Below are positions 49,671 through 58,056 of a stretch of 60,058 nucleotides of DNA, in pieces. Positions within the stretch are counted from its first letter, which is position 1. Every line of letters begins with the position of its first letter. A program made the position numbers and the translations under genes. Source of the DNA: Bacteriovorax sp. (GTDB lineage Bacteria; Bdellovibrionota; Bacteriovoracia; Bacteriovoracales; Bacteriovoracaceae); the NCBI GenBank assembly GCA_014378525.1, contig JACMNL010000121.1, positions 1 to 60,058 on the forward strand, read 5' to 3'. The notes beneath the pieces are model-generated. The model saw only the letters and a program-made list of their open reading frames with translations, did not search any database and was not told the origin of the DNA.

Positions 49671-51395
49671 TTGAAAAGATCAACTAAGTACAAATTGTCG
49701 TCGTTTCTTTGCCTGGGCCTGGTACTCATTGGTTATAACCAGTGTATTACGCCGATGGCATCGTCATCTAAATCGCCAATGAAATTTTCTTCCACTTCAA
49801 GCAGCAGCACGAGTACAAGTCCGGCCACAGGATATGTACCTGCAGGAACAACATTATCTGCATCTGAAGTAAAAGCAATTTCCATTGATGCATTTAAGAC
49901 GACGGTCTACCCTATCACACGCGCAAGATGCGTTGCCTGTCACGGAGTCAGCCAGTCTCCATTACATGCAGTGGCCGATGTAGCGACTGCCCACAATGCT
50001 GTTGTTGATAACTATAAAATTGATTTCACAAATATCGCAAATTCAAGACTCGTGTTGAAACTTAAGTCCGATAAACACAATTGCTGGAGTGACTGTGCAT
50101 CTAATGCTACAGAAATGCAGTCTGCAATTACTGCATGGAAACGTATAATCGATTCAAAGGCACCGACTTCTACAACAACATCCACTGATACAACTTCAAA
50201 AACTTCAGAGACTGATACAGTTGCAAACATTCTGAGTCCAAAAAATTTAATTGATCAGGGAACTGTAACAGTCATGGCAGAATCAGGCTCACTTCGTGCT
50301 CCAATGGTAAAAGCTACGGAAGGTACGACAACGTATATCTGGGCACCAAAAGGAACAGGAACCAAAACGCTTACGAGTTCAGATGCAGGTCTAGCATACG
50401 TAAATTTTAAACTTACGAATTCAGATTTTTATAAAGTATGGATGCTGGTCAATGCACCGGATGCTGCTACAGATGCAGCTTACATCCAGGTTAACAACAG
50501 CGGCTCAAAAGAATGGGATATTAAATTAACAAAAGGTTTTGAATGGCGTGAAGTAACGACAGGAACTGGATTCCTCGATACTCCATTCTATCTTCCGGGT
50601 GGGACAAACTTTGGTGTTGAAATTCGTCAGTTAAATGATGGTTTAAAAATTTCTAAAATTACAATTACGAACGACCAGACTTTTGATCCGAATGCAGCGA
50701 AGCCACTAAAATCTACCATCAGTATGCCGCTTGTTTCAATGGTTGGTGTTGCTGACTCTTACCTTGATATCGATATCGAAGAGTACGATATGTACAGCTA
50801 CAAGGTAACAAATCCGCGAATCAGAACGAGCAAAGATATTTATGTAAGAAACTTTAAAATCCTTATAAACGGAACATACAATCCACAACACGCTACATAC
50901 ACGGTTGTTGATAAAAAAGTTTCGATGGCAGACCCGACTATTTCAGATTTCTCAATGATCATGTTAAAAGATAAGGGAACAGACACTGACCGTCTTACTT
51001 TTTCTTTTGGATACCTGGGAACAACAGCTCCTCCTGCTATAACAAAAACGACGACAACTCCGACGACGGGAACGGGAACAGGAACAGGAACGGGAACTAC
51101 AGTTGTAAAGCTAAGTTCTGTGGCCGGTTTCCAGCAGACATTGTATCCGGTGCTTCGTCAGAGATGTTCTTCATGCCACGGCGTGAACCAGACTCCACTG
51201 CACTCTTCAGCTGATGTGAATGTTGCTCACACTAACGTCATCGAAAACTCACTGGTAAATTTTACGACGATTACAGATTCTGTCATTTCGAAAAAATTAA
51301 AAAACCTGAAACATAACTGCTGGAGTGACTGCGCTGCAAATGCTGCTGAACTTGAAGGCCAGATTACTGTTTGGAAAAATGTCTCAGGTAAATAA
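49671..51395 (+). CDS. Lipoprotein-like diheme protein with tandem heme domains and aberrant Y-N-Q-C lipobox
   Basis: A 574-residue protein, TTG start with AAGGA seven bases upstream. The signal ends YNQC25, again with Gln before Cys. Two related domains of about 95 residues lie at about 65-160 and 480-574; each has YP-x5-RC-x2-CHGV-x-Q-x-PLH, an AH-x3-V-x-N segment and HNCWSDCA. The heme motifs are CVACH (about 86-90) and CSSCH (about 499-503). Between them, beta-rich segments (VWMLVNAPDAATDAAYIQV) look like carbohydrate-binding or galactose-binding-like modules. A Thr-Gly linker (TGTGTGTGT) precedes the second heme domain. Confidence 0.68.
   Translation: MKRSTKYKLSSFLCLGLVLIGYNQCITPMASSSKSPMKFSSTSSSSTSTSPATGYVPAGTTLSASEVKAISIDAFKTTVYPITRARCVACHGVSQSPLHAVADVATAHNAVVDNYKIDFTNIANSRLVLKLKSDKHNCWSDCASNATEMQSAITAWKRIIDSKAPTSTTTSTDTTSKTSETDTVANILSPKNLIDQGTVTVMAESGSLRAPMVKATEGTTTYIWAPKGTGTKTLTSSDAGLAYVNFKLTNSDFYKVWMLVNAPDAATDAAYIQVNNSGSKEWDIKLTKGFEWREVTTGTGFLDTPFYLPGGTNFGVEIRQLNDGLKISKITITNDQTFDPNAAKPLKSTISMPLVSMVGVADSYLDIDIEEYDMYSYKVTNPRIRTSKDIYVRNFKILINGTYNPQHATYTVVDKKVSMADPTISDFSMIMLKDKGTDTDRLTFSFGYLGTTAPPAITKTTTTPTTGTGTGTGTGTTVVKLSSVAGFQQTLYPVLRQRCSSCHGVNQTPLHSSADVNVAHTNVIENSLVNFTTITDSVISKKLKNLKHNCWSDCAANAAELEGQITVWKNVSGK
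51065..51094 (+). repeat. Hexanucleotide tandem repeat encoding a Thr-Gly linker
   Basis: Five near-identical six-base units (AACGGG/AACAGG types, the first GACGGG) at 51065-51094 encode alternating Thr-Gly. Because the unit is six bases, copy-number change would lengthen the linker without a frameshift. Confidence 0.6.
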
Positions 51396-52240
51396 TGTTT
51401 AAAAAAGGTATTATAATTTCTCTGGTTCTGTTTATTTCCGTACTCGTCATCGATTTCGTCTGGAAGATGAAAATGATGACGGGGGAAATAACCCACATCA
51501 ATAAAGGTTTTATTTTTGGAACTCTTCAGGATCTTCCTGCAAGTCTGACTCTCGTCACACTATGTTCGCTGGGAGGACTGCTGGTTTTCGTCTACGTTCT
51601 GCTCATTATTCTTTTATCACCAGAATTAAATACACTGAAAGCAGGTCTGGGACTTTTATCCGGCGGTGTTTTAGGAAATGTAATCGACCGCGCGATTCAC
51701 GGTGGGACCCTGGATTTTATTCCGATGCATCTACCCTATCTTCCTCCGATTGTTTTTAATCCCGCTGACGTTTTTCAATGGGTCGGAGCAGTCATTATTG
51801 TGATCAAACTCGTGACAAAAGATAAAATTATCTGGTACCCGGAAAACCAGAGAGGTTTTGCTCTCATCAATCCTAAAGAACAGATGAAATTCGCCTTGAA
51901 GTTTGCGACGATTTCAATTTGTACATGTGTAGTACTGGGATTGTTTGCTCTGTCATATTTAACTCTTACACTTCATTCGGTAAATATCTACAGCAAGTCT
52001 CCGGTAATCGGATTTGCGATCAGCTACTTTGCTATTACATTATTTTTTGCGGCCATTGCATTTTTCTCGGGACTACTTCTTTCACAAAGAACTGCAGGAC
52101 CCCTTTACGCGTTCGAAAAATATGTGGAAGATTTACTGAATGGTGACAATCGCGATTTAAAGTTAAGAGAGGGCGACAATTACAAACATCTTGAAACTGT
52201 CGCCGCTAATTTAAAAGAATATATAAAGAAAACTACATAA
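51395..52240 (+). CDS. Signal peptidase II (LspA) homologue fused to a two-helix/HAMP-like module
   Basis: A 281-residue membrane protein. Residues 1-140 are LspA-like: HINKGFIFG (N36 to G42, the N-x-G-x-x-F-G motif) and the two catalytic Asp motifs GNVIDR (Asp98) and FNPADV (Asp125). Lipoprotein signal peptidases are normally about 160 residues. Here about 140 more follow: a linker, two membrane helices (about 168-192 and 203-229) and a HAMP-like segment SQRTAGPLYAFEKYV ... LREGD reaching the C-terminus, without any output domain. The ATG overlaps the preceding stop by one base, so it is coupled to the two lipoprotein-like genes. The house-keeping lspA must lie elsewhere. Confidence 0.78.
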   Translation: MFKKGIIISLVLFISVLVIDFVWKMKMMTGEITHINKGFIFGTLQDLPASLTLVTLCSLGGLLVFVYVLLIILLSPELNTLKAGLGLLSGGVLGNVIDRAIHGGTLDFIPMHLPYLPPIVFNPADVFQWVGAVIIVIKLVTKDKIIWYPENQRGFALINPKEQMKFALKFATISICTCVVLGLFALSYLTLTLHSVNIYSKSPVIGFAISYFAITLFFAAIAFFSGLLLSQRTAGPLYAFEKYVEDLLNGDNRDLKLREGDNYKHLETVAANLKEYIKKTT

Positions 52241-55200
52241 TTTCCAATACAGCAGGGTTTCTGTTGATCGTTAAAACTTTCAACGCCCCTAAGTATCTTT
52301 CAAACGAATCAACATCATTATACTTTGAAAGTTCCTGCACAACTCTCAGTGCATATTCACCTACATCTTTCATCCCAAGAAGCTCATCAGCTGGAACTGA
52401 TTCCCAGATAGCTTCAGCATAGGCTTTATCTTTCAAAGTAACCGGATTAAAAACCATTTCCTTGAATGCTTTATATTCCATCTTCACAGAACCATTCGAG
52501 TACTTCACATAAAGTTTTCTCGCTATCGATTCCTCGACTGTACGGTACTGCTGCATAACCTTAACTGACTCAGCTCCCACTTTTCTATTTGCAAGTTCAC
52601 CAACTGAATTCTGGAACGATTTGAATGCTCCATAGGTAGTTTCTGATTGAACGAAACGTTTAAGTCCCATCGATTTTCTAGCGGCGGCCATATAGGTTTC
52701 ATGAACGAGTCTTGCTCTTGCTGTCACGATTCTTTTTAATGTCTGCCCTTCCGACATCATACTTAATAACGGAATCTTTCTTCCGTTAACAAAGTTAAAC
52801 TCCGGCATCCCCTGTGCAAAAATGAAGTATGGTACCTCACGTTTTTTAAATGGGATTTCTATGAAGATATCTGTCAGGTCTTCAATGTTCTTATTAATAA
52901 ATCCCTGCAGCTGACCTGGATTCGATCCAAGAGCGGTCAGTTCTTTTTCAATTCTTAAAATCTTCTCAGCGTTTTTCGCCAGAGATTCATTTCTCATTTT
53001 AAGAAACCAGTCTTTCACTCCACCGAAAACCGGAATGCGTTTAGCAATCCTGTCAGTTGCGCCGATCTCTGCCATGATTCGCACGGATTTATTTAAACGT
53101 TCACCTGAATATCCCTGAATCAATCTCAACATCTCTTTCGGGTTGTCTGCAAAATAATTCGACATCATCATTGCTGTTTGTTTGTCGATCTGTTCTTTCG
53201 TTTGCAGTATTGTCACCTGGCCGACTTCATTTTTCAGTGTTTTTGCCATTGCCAGTTTTGCACGTTTAATCGGATCAAGCACGGCACCAATTCTTCTCAT
53301 CATAGTTTCCAGATCAATTTCACCTGATGTATAAAGTTTTTTGATCTTCGCAATTTTACCGGTTGCTGTTTCAATAGTCTTAGCATCAAGTCCGGCATTT
53401 TTACTTACCGAAGTCAGTCCTAATAAATAACTTGCAGTACGAATTTCTTCCTGTTGCGTCACCGATTTTGCTGCTGCTTTAAAAGCGGCCTTACCAGTTT
53501 GTCTCATTATAGATTTCGCAGAAACATAAACGAGTTTAGGTCCGAGAGTCAGCGATCTGGTCGCAACACCAATTAGTGGAAAAATACTTATCGCTTCAAA
53601 TGCAGTCCAAGCATAACTTCTGTGAACTTCATCTGCACTACCTGTATTGGAGAAGCCCAGCTCTTCCATTATCTTGACTTGTTTTTCTGAAGCGTCCGAT
53701 TCAACTTTTCTATCGAATTCATTTGCGGTCAACTTAACCTGAATACCCATCGCTGCAAGACCGGCAACGGCCATTGCTCCACCGAGAGGAGCACAAAGAC
53801 CACCCGACATTGTAGTACATGCACCACCGATTACGACTGCGGCCATTCCCGCAACACCTGAACCGATTCCCCACCACATGTCACGCCATTCACCTGGAGA
53901 CATTTCGTTAATCTTACTTAGAACTTCTTCCGGTACAGCAGGAAGCCCTGCCATCTGGTTCAGATCGTTCTGTGCTTTTGTTGTTTCATAAAAAATATTT
54001 TTAAATTCTTTAGAGTCATTGATGTCCATATCACAGAAAGTTTTTAACTGTGAAAGCACCTGAAGTTTTCTTGTCTGCGCTGCCTGCTTCAACAAATCTT
54101 TATAGATTGGTTTTTTATACGCATCATCAAGAGCTAAAAAACCGACTTTCATACTATAGACGTTGTCTATACCGTTTACTTTCGAAAACTCTTCGAACAA
54201 CTGCTGTTGTTTCACCGGATCTTTTACATTGTAAAGCTGAAGGAAGAATGTCCCCAACTGCGACTCTGTAGATTTTGAAACAGTCTTGATATCGTTAATC
54301 GCTTTCTGGCTTAACGTAGTCCCTGTCGAGAGGGCCTGTTGTTCACTTAAGATTGTTTTGTACGAAACATTTTCTACTGTCTTGTAGAATGTTCCGTCTT
54401 TACTCTTCACGCTGAAGAGCTGTGCATTCCTCTGCTGGATATCATCAACGATACTTCTCCACACCTGTGTTTTTTCTTTTGATGATAAAAGTCTTCCGGC
54501 ATGGTTATAAGACAGAGGTTTATCCAGGCCTAAAACTTTTCCTGCACGCTGAAGTGTGTTGTACTGAACAGAAACATTGTTCATCTTACACATGATCTGG
54601 TCATTCGCTTTTGAGAAATAATTTTTTGTATCATACTGTGGAAGAATTCCGTCTTCCTGATACTCAAGCTGATCAAGAGCTACCATGTAACTGAACTTCA
54701 ATCTTGCCCATGGATTTCCGGCAGCAAGCTGATCCAGTAAAAAGTTCAGTTCGTAAGGTTTTGCTTCCGGCAGAAGAGAAAGTCTGTCGCGAAGATTTGT
54801 CCAGATGAATCCCAGGAACGGGTACATCTCAGCAAACTTCGCTTCTTCGAGTCTTCTTGTAGGAATATATTTTTCACCTGATCTGAACTCAGATAAAAAG
54901 TTCGATAAATTCTGAACAGGGTTTCCTTCATCACATAATTTCTGGATGAGTGGACCTCTCCTGCTGCCCATCATACAGGCATTTTTAATTGTGAAGTATA
55001 AATTAGATTTTTCAGGAACATCTTTGTTCTGATAAAGGGTGTCCGCTAAATATCTCAAGCTCCAGTCTCTCCACACTGGTGAAGAATACATTGAAGGAAA
55101 ATCGATCAGGACTTGTTTCCCGACAAATTTCTTTTTCATTTTTTCCGTCACGAGCTGCGAGTAATCCAGAAGACCACTTGCCTGCATCACTTCCAGAACG

Positions 55201-56591
55201 TATGGAGAAAGATTTTGCTTACCTGGATAAATTTGTTTTACTTCACCACTGCTCAATTTAATTTCTGCAATTTCATCAGCAGGAAAATCGCCCAGCATTT
55301 TCTGGAAAATTTCATACCCGGCGTAAGTTACGTTATTACCTTTAACTTTTCCTCTGAACACACTTTGTGCTTCACCAAGTTTTGTCTGCATGACCGGCTG
55401 GAAGTGAGCGATGTCATCAAAGTTAGGTTCAAGAGCAGCAGGCCCTGATCCTTCAGCACTCTTTAATGCATTTTTATAATTCTCGAATGGAACAAGTCCA
55501 CTGTAACCTTCTTTCGTCGGGTCTTTATTAACGTTGTCGATGTAGTAATCAAGATATGAGCTGTCATCCTGTTTATAAGTCAGACCATGACTGGCAAGAA
55601 TGTTATCCAGGAATTGTTCACCAACTCCGTCCTCATAATTAAATTTAAATTTCGCAGGCATGTTGCCGTTGAAGTGTGTCTGGCATGAATTAGGAATCGG
55701 TATGTCCGCTTTATTTCCTAAAATTGTTTCATATAAATAGACCTGCGATAACATCATATGCAAGGTCATCCATTTTAGAGCGATAACATAGTTTTTTGCT
55801 GTCGGGGCTTTTAATAAAGTTAAGACATCACGTCTTACAATATCTGAAGCAGAAAAAGTTAAGCGATAAGTTCCATTGTCTGCCTGAACAAGCTCCATAT
55901 AAAACGGAGTAGAGCCAGGATTCGGCCCTTGAGTAACCAGACCGACTTCATTGGCATCGAGAGCTTTTACAAAGTTAGAAGTAAAATAAGGTTGAAGGGC
56001 CTCATAAATTACACGCCCATCATCTTCTTTCGGTAAATACGAGCGCATGATAATGACAACATCTCTCATTGGTAGAACAACGTACTCTACATAATCAGCA
56101 ACCAGTTGTGCCCGGTCAGCAGGAGCAAAAGATTCATTGTGAAAGTTTGCACTCGCAAGTTTCAGGAAGTTATTTGCTTCTTTCTGGTAAGCCAGAAACT
56201 GTGGATCAATTTTATTCTGGAAAAACGAAAGATTTTTTTTGTTTTTTTCTTCCGCGATAGTCGCCTTAACTACTTTATCAAAATAACCTTCAATCTTTTT
56301 CTTCGGACAAGCTTTCTGAGCAAACTCTTCTTTATCGAGAGAAAAATTATCCTGAGAACATGAATCTCGTTTTACTGAGGCCATTAACTTTTTAAAGTCG
56401 GCGTCCACCTGCTCTTTAGAACAAGTCGAGTCTTGCTCAGAACCCATCAGTCGCCCTTTGAAATTTTTCATCTTTGTTATCAGGTCATCAAAATTGGCCA
56501 CTGATGAAGGTGCCCTTCCCCAGTTATTGAAGTTCATCGAGCATGACTGCACGAGGAGACAAAGGACCAAAAGACTCGTCGTAAAACGCAT
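52233..56591 (-). CDS. Giant predicted lipoprotein of unknown function
   Basis: A 1452-residue protein with a lipoprotein signal (LCLLVQSC16). The mature part is mostly helical and polar. It has a Cys-rich N-terminal segment (several Cys between 50 and 95), a glycine-rich hydrophobic stretch at about 904-945 (around GIGSGVAGMAAVVIGGACTT) that could enter a membrane, a second hydrophobic patch about 45 residues later, and a charged helical C-terminus. No known domain is recognised. TGGAGT lies before the ATG at 56591. A sigma-28-like promoter is located about 45-70 bases upstream. Size, lipidation and promoter suggest a cell-surface protein made by motile cells. Confidence 0.65.
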   Translation of the reverse strand: MRFTTSLLVLCLLVQSCSMNFNNWGRAPSSVANFDDLITKMKNFKGRLMGSEQDSTCSKEQVDADFKKLMASVKRDSCSQDNFSLDKEEFAQKACPKKKIEGYFDKVVKATIAEEKNKKNLSFFQNKIDPQFLAYQKEANNFLKLASANFHNESFAPADRAQLVADYVEYVVLPMRDVVIIMRSYLPKEDDGRVIYEALQPYFTSNFVKALDANEVGLVTQGPNPGSTPFYMELVQADNGTYRLTFSASDIVRRDVLTLLKAPTAKNYVIALKWMTLHMMLSQVYLYETILGNKADIPIPNSCQTHFNGNMPAKFKFNYEDGVGEQFLDNILASHGLTYKQDDSSYLDYYIDNVNKDPTKEGYSGLVPFENYKNALKSAEGSGPAALEPNFDDIAHFQPVMQTKLGEAQSVFRGKVKGNNVTYAGYEIFQKMLGDFPADEIAEIKLSSGEVKQIYPGKQNLSPYVLEVMQASGLLDYSQLVTEKMKKKFVGKQVLIDFPSMYSSPVWRDWSLRYLADTLYQNKDVPEKSNLYFTIKNACMMGSRRGPLIQKLCDEGNPVQNLSNFLSEFRSGEKYIPTRRLEEAKFAEMYPFLGFIWTNLRDRLSLLPEAKPYELNFLLDQLAAGNPWARLKFSYMVALDQLEYQEDGILPQYDTKNYFSKANDQIMCKMNNVSVQYNTLQRAGKVLGLDKPLSYNHAGRLLSSKEKTQVWRSIVDDIQQRNAQLFSVKSKDGTFYKTVENVSYKTILSEQQALSTGTTLSQKAINDIKTVSKSTESQLGTFFLQLYNVKDPVKQQQLFEEFSKVNGIDNVYSMKVGFLALDDAYKKPIYKDLLKQAAQTRKLQVLSQLKTFCDMDINDSKEFKNIFYETTKAQNDLNQMAGLPAVPEEVLSKINEMSPGEWRDMWWGIGSGVAGMAAVVIGGACTTMSGGLCAPLGGAMAVAGLAAMGIQVKLTANEFDRKVESDASEKQVKIMEELGFSNTGSADEVHRSYAWTAFEAISIFPLIGVATRSLTLGPKLVYVSAKSIMRQTGKAAFKAAAKSVTQQEEIRTASYLLGLTSVSKNAGLDAKTIETATGKIAKIKKLYTSGEIDLETMMRRIGAVLDPIKRAKLAMAKTLKNEVGQVTILQTKEQIDKQTAMMMSNYFADNPKEMLRLIQGYSGERLNKSVRIMAEIGATDRIAKRIPVFGGVKDWFLKMRNESLAKNAEKILRIEKELTALGSNPGQLQGFINKNIEDLTDIFIEIPFKKREVPYFIFAQGMPEFNFVNGRKIPLLSMMSEGQTLKRIVTARARLVHETYMAAARKSMGLKRFVQSETTYGAFKSFQNSVGELANRKVGAESVKVMQQYRTVEESIARKLYVKYSNGSVKMEYKAFKEMVFNPVTLKDKAYAEAIWESVPADELLGMKDVGEYALRVVQELSKYNDVDSFERYLGALKVLTINRNPAVLEIM

Positions 56592-56636
56592 AACTAAACT
56601 CCAGACGCACATATAGAGATAATAAAGATCAATACT

Positions 56637-56663
56637 ATATCGGCTTTGTCGGGAATTACTTTA
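56637..56663 (-). promoter_or_regulatory. Sigma-28-like promoter for the giant lipoprotein gene
   Basis: On the minus strand TAAAGTAA (56663-56656), exactly 11 bases, GCCGATAT (56644-56637). Six of eight and seven of eight bases match the FliA consensus with standard spacing. Confidence 0.55.
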
Positions 56664-56703
56664 GAGGAAGGAATTTCAGGATATTAGCTATGCAAATAAA
56701 GAC

Positions 56704-56731
56704 TAAACTTATTTATTAAAATAGCCGACAA
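56704..56731 (+). promoter_or_regulatory. Sigma-28-like promoter giving a probable leaderless mRNA
   Basis: TAAACTTA (56704-56711), 12 bases, GCCGACAA (56724-56731, seven of eight), then seven bases to the ATG at 56739, which has no Shine-Dalgarno. It is divergent from the promoter at 56637-56663. Confidence 0.52.
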
Positions 56732-56738
56732 GATTGAT

Positions 56739-58034
56739 ATGCTTTTAAGAAAATCATTATTTATTTTAACACTCATGATGCTAGCATCCTGCTCAACTTT
56801 GCCGGATAAAAGATCATATGAAAGGGACCCCGCTGCGGAACCTGCTACATGTAATGAGCTGGCACAAAGTCTATTTCTAAAAGAAAACTATCAGCAGGAT
56901 TTAGAAAAGGCCTTAACAGAAAAGAAGCTTCTTAGTTTCACCAATAAGTTTGTAACAGTTGAACACCCGAGTATGAACTGGTTAAACCGCGCACGTGCCT
57001 CTTTAAATAAATCAATCAAGAACTGGAACAATAATAAGTACCCTGCTTTTTATATTTTCAGCGATGAAGATGTCGTTCCGGCCGCACAAAAATATTTTAA
57101 AGTTATAACGGATAAAATTCCTGCAGACTCTATTCCTGATGAAGACGCCGTAAAAAATTACGAGCTGGTTCAGTCGTGGATTAAATCTTATCAGGACTAC
57201 CAGACAGAAGTGGATCAGCTCTTAGAAGAGCGAATCTCACTTCAATACAATCTGGCCTTGCTAAAAAAATTAAAACTTAAAGATGAAGATCCACGCGATA
57301 TTAAACTCTCAGTAAAAAGAGCGGGGCAATTCGTGGATGAAGTCGTCACACTTAGAAAAAGTGATAAAGACCTTGCCTTCCAGATCAAGAAATTAAAATC
57401 AGAATTAAAAGAATTTGATGGAACACTTTTAAAAAACGGGAAAATTAAAGACCGCATTATCAGACAGGCCGCTTTGACGGACATGTTGACGATTGTTCAA
57501 AGAGAGTTTGAATATGCACTGAAAAATGCACCGAATGCGACAGAAGATATGACGAAGGAGCTGGAAACCCTGAATACTTTAATCAAACAACCAGAGCTTC
57601 AGCCGACTACCTATGGTGTTTATAGAATCACCAATAAAGTATTCATCAGAGAAGTCATCGCACTTTCCAAACTGGACGTGGCCTACAAAAAATTTGTTCA
57701 GGCACCCGTTTTAAAATTTAAAGAAGTTATCGATGCATTCATTAAAAATCGTCCGCTGAATAATGCAAATGAAGTTGAGAAAGTTGGAATCTTTAAAAGA
57801 ATTTATGCAAAGATCTCAAGCATTACATTGAAGCAGGCCTCTATCGGAACTGGAGTAACAGTGGCCGCTGGTATTGGTGTTGAAAGATACTTTTCAATCG
57901 TCGGAACTCCTGTTGTAACAGAAGACCGTGATTCACATGCAGCTCAGGTTGAAAGAACAGAAGAAGAAGCTGTGAAGGCTTCTGAAGAGCATTCTAAAGT
58001 TGTTGAAGTCGAGATTAATGAACTCACGAAATAA
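56739..58034 (+). CDS. Predicted coiled-coil lipoprotein, partner of the giant lipoprotein
   Basis: A 431-residue lipoprotein (lipobox LASC18, then STLPDKR). A mostly helical, highly charged mature part follows, with a long coiled coil at about 140-240 (YQTEVDQLLEERISLQYNLAL and after). A short Gly/Ala/Val-rich hydrophobic segment (SIGTGVTVAAGIGVERYF) lies near residue 370, then an acidic tail. The family is unknown. It is divergent from the giant lipoprotein gene and shares its sigma-28-like promoter type, so the two are probably made together. Its last codons form one arm of a 12-pair hairpin. Confidence 0.62.
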   Translation: MLLRKSLFILTLMMLASCSTLPDKRSYERDPAAEPATCNELAQSLFLKENYQQDLEKALTEKKLLSFTNKFVTVEHPSMNWLNRARASLNKSIKNWNNNKYPAFYIFSDEDVVPAAQKYFKVITDKIPADSIPDEDAVKNYELVQSWIKSYQDYQTEVDQLLEERISLQYNLALLKKLKLKDEDPRDIKLSVKRAGQFVDEVVTLRKSDKDLAFQIKKLKSELKEFDGTLLKNGKIKDRIIRQAALTDMLTIVQREFEYALKNAPNATEDMTKELETLNTLIKQPELQPTTYGVYRITNKVFIREVIALSKLDVAYKKFVQAPVLKFKEVIDAFIKNRPLNNANEVEKVGIFKRIYAKISSITLKQASIGTGVTVAAGIGVERYFSIVGTPVVTEDRDSHAAQVERTEEEAVKASEEHSKVVEVEINELTK

Positions 58035-58047
58035 TCGTGAGTTCATT
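58017..58047. repeat. Twelve-pair hairpin between convergent genes
   Basis: AATGAACTCACG (58017-58028) and CGTGAGTTCATT (58036-58047) pair perfectly around a loop that contains the TAA stop of the lipoprotein gene. No T-run follows on either strand, so it is not a standard terminator; it may block RNA degradation or pair with Rho-dependent ends. Confidence 0.55.
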
Positions 58048-58056
58048 AAAAAATAT

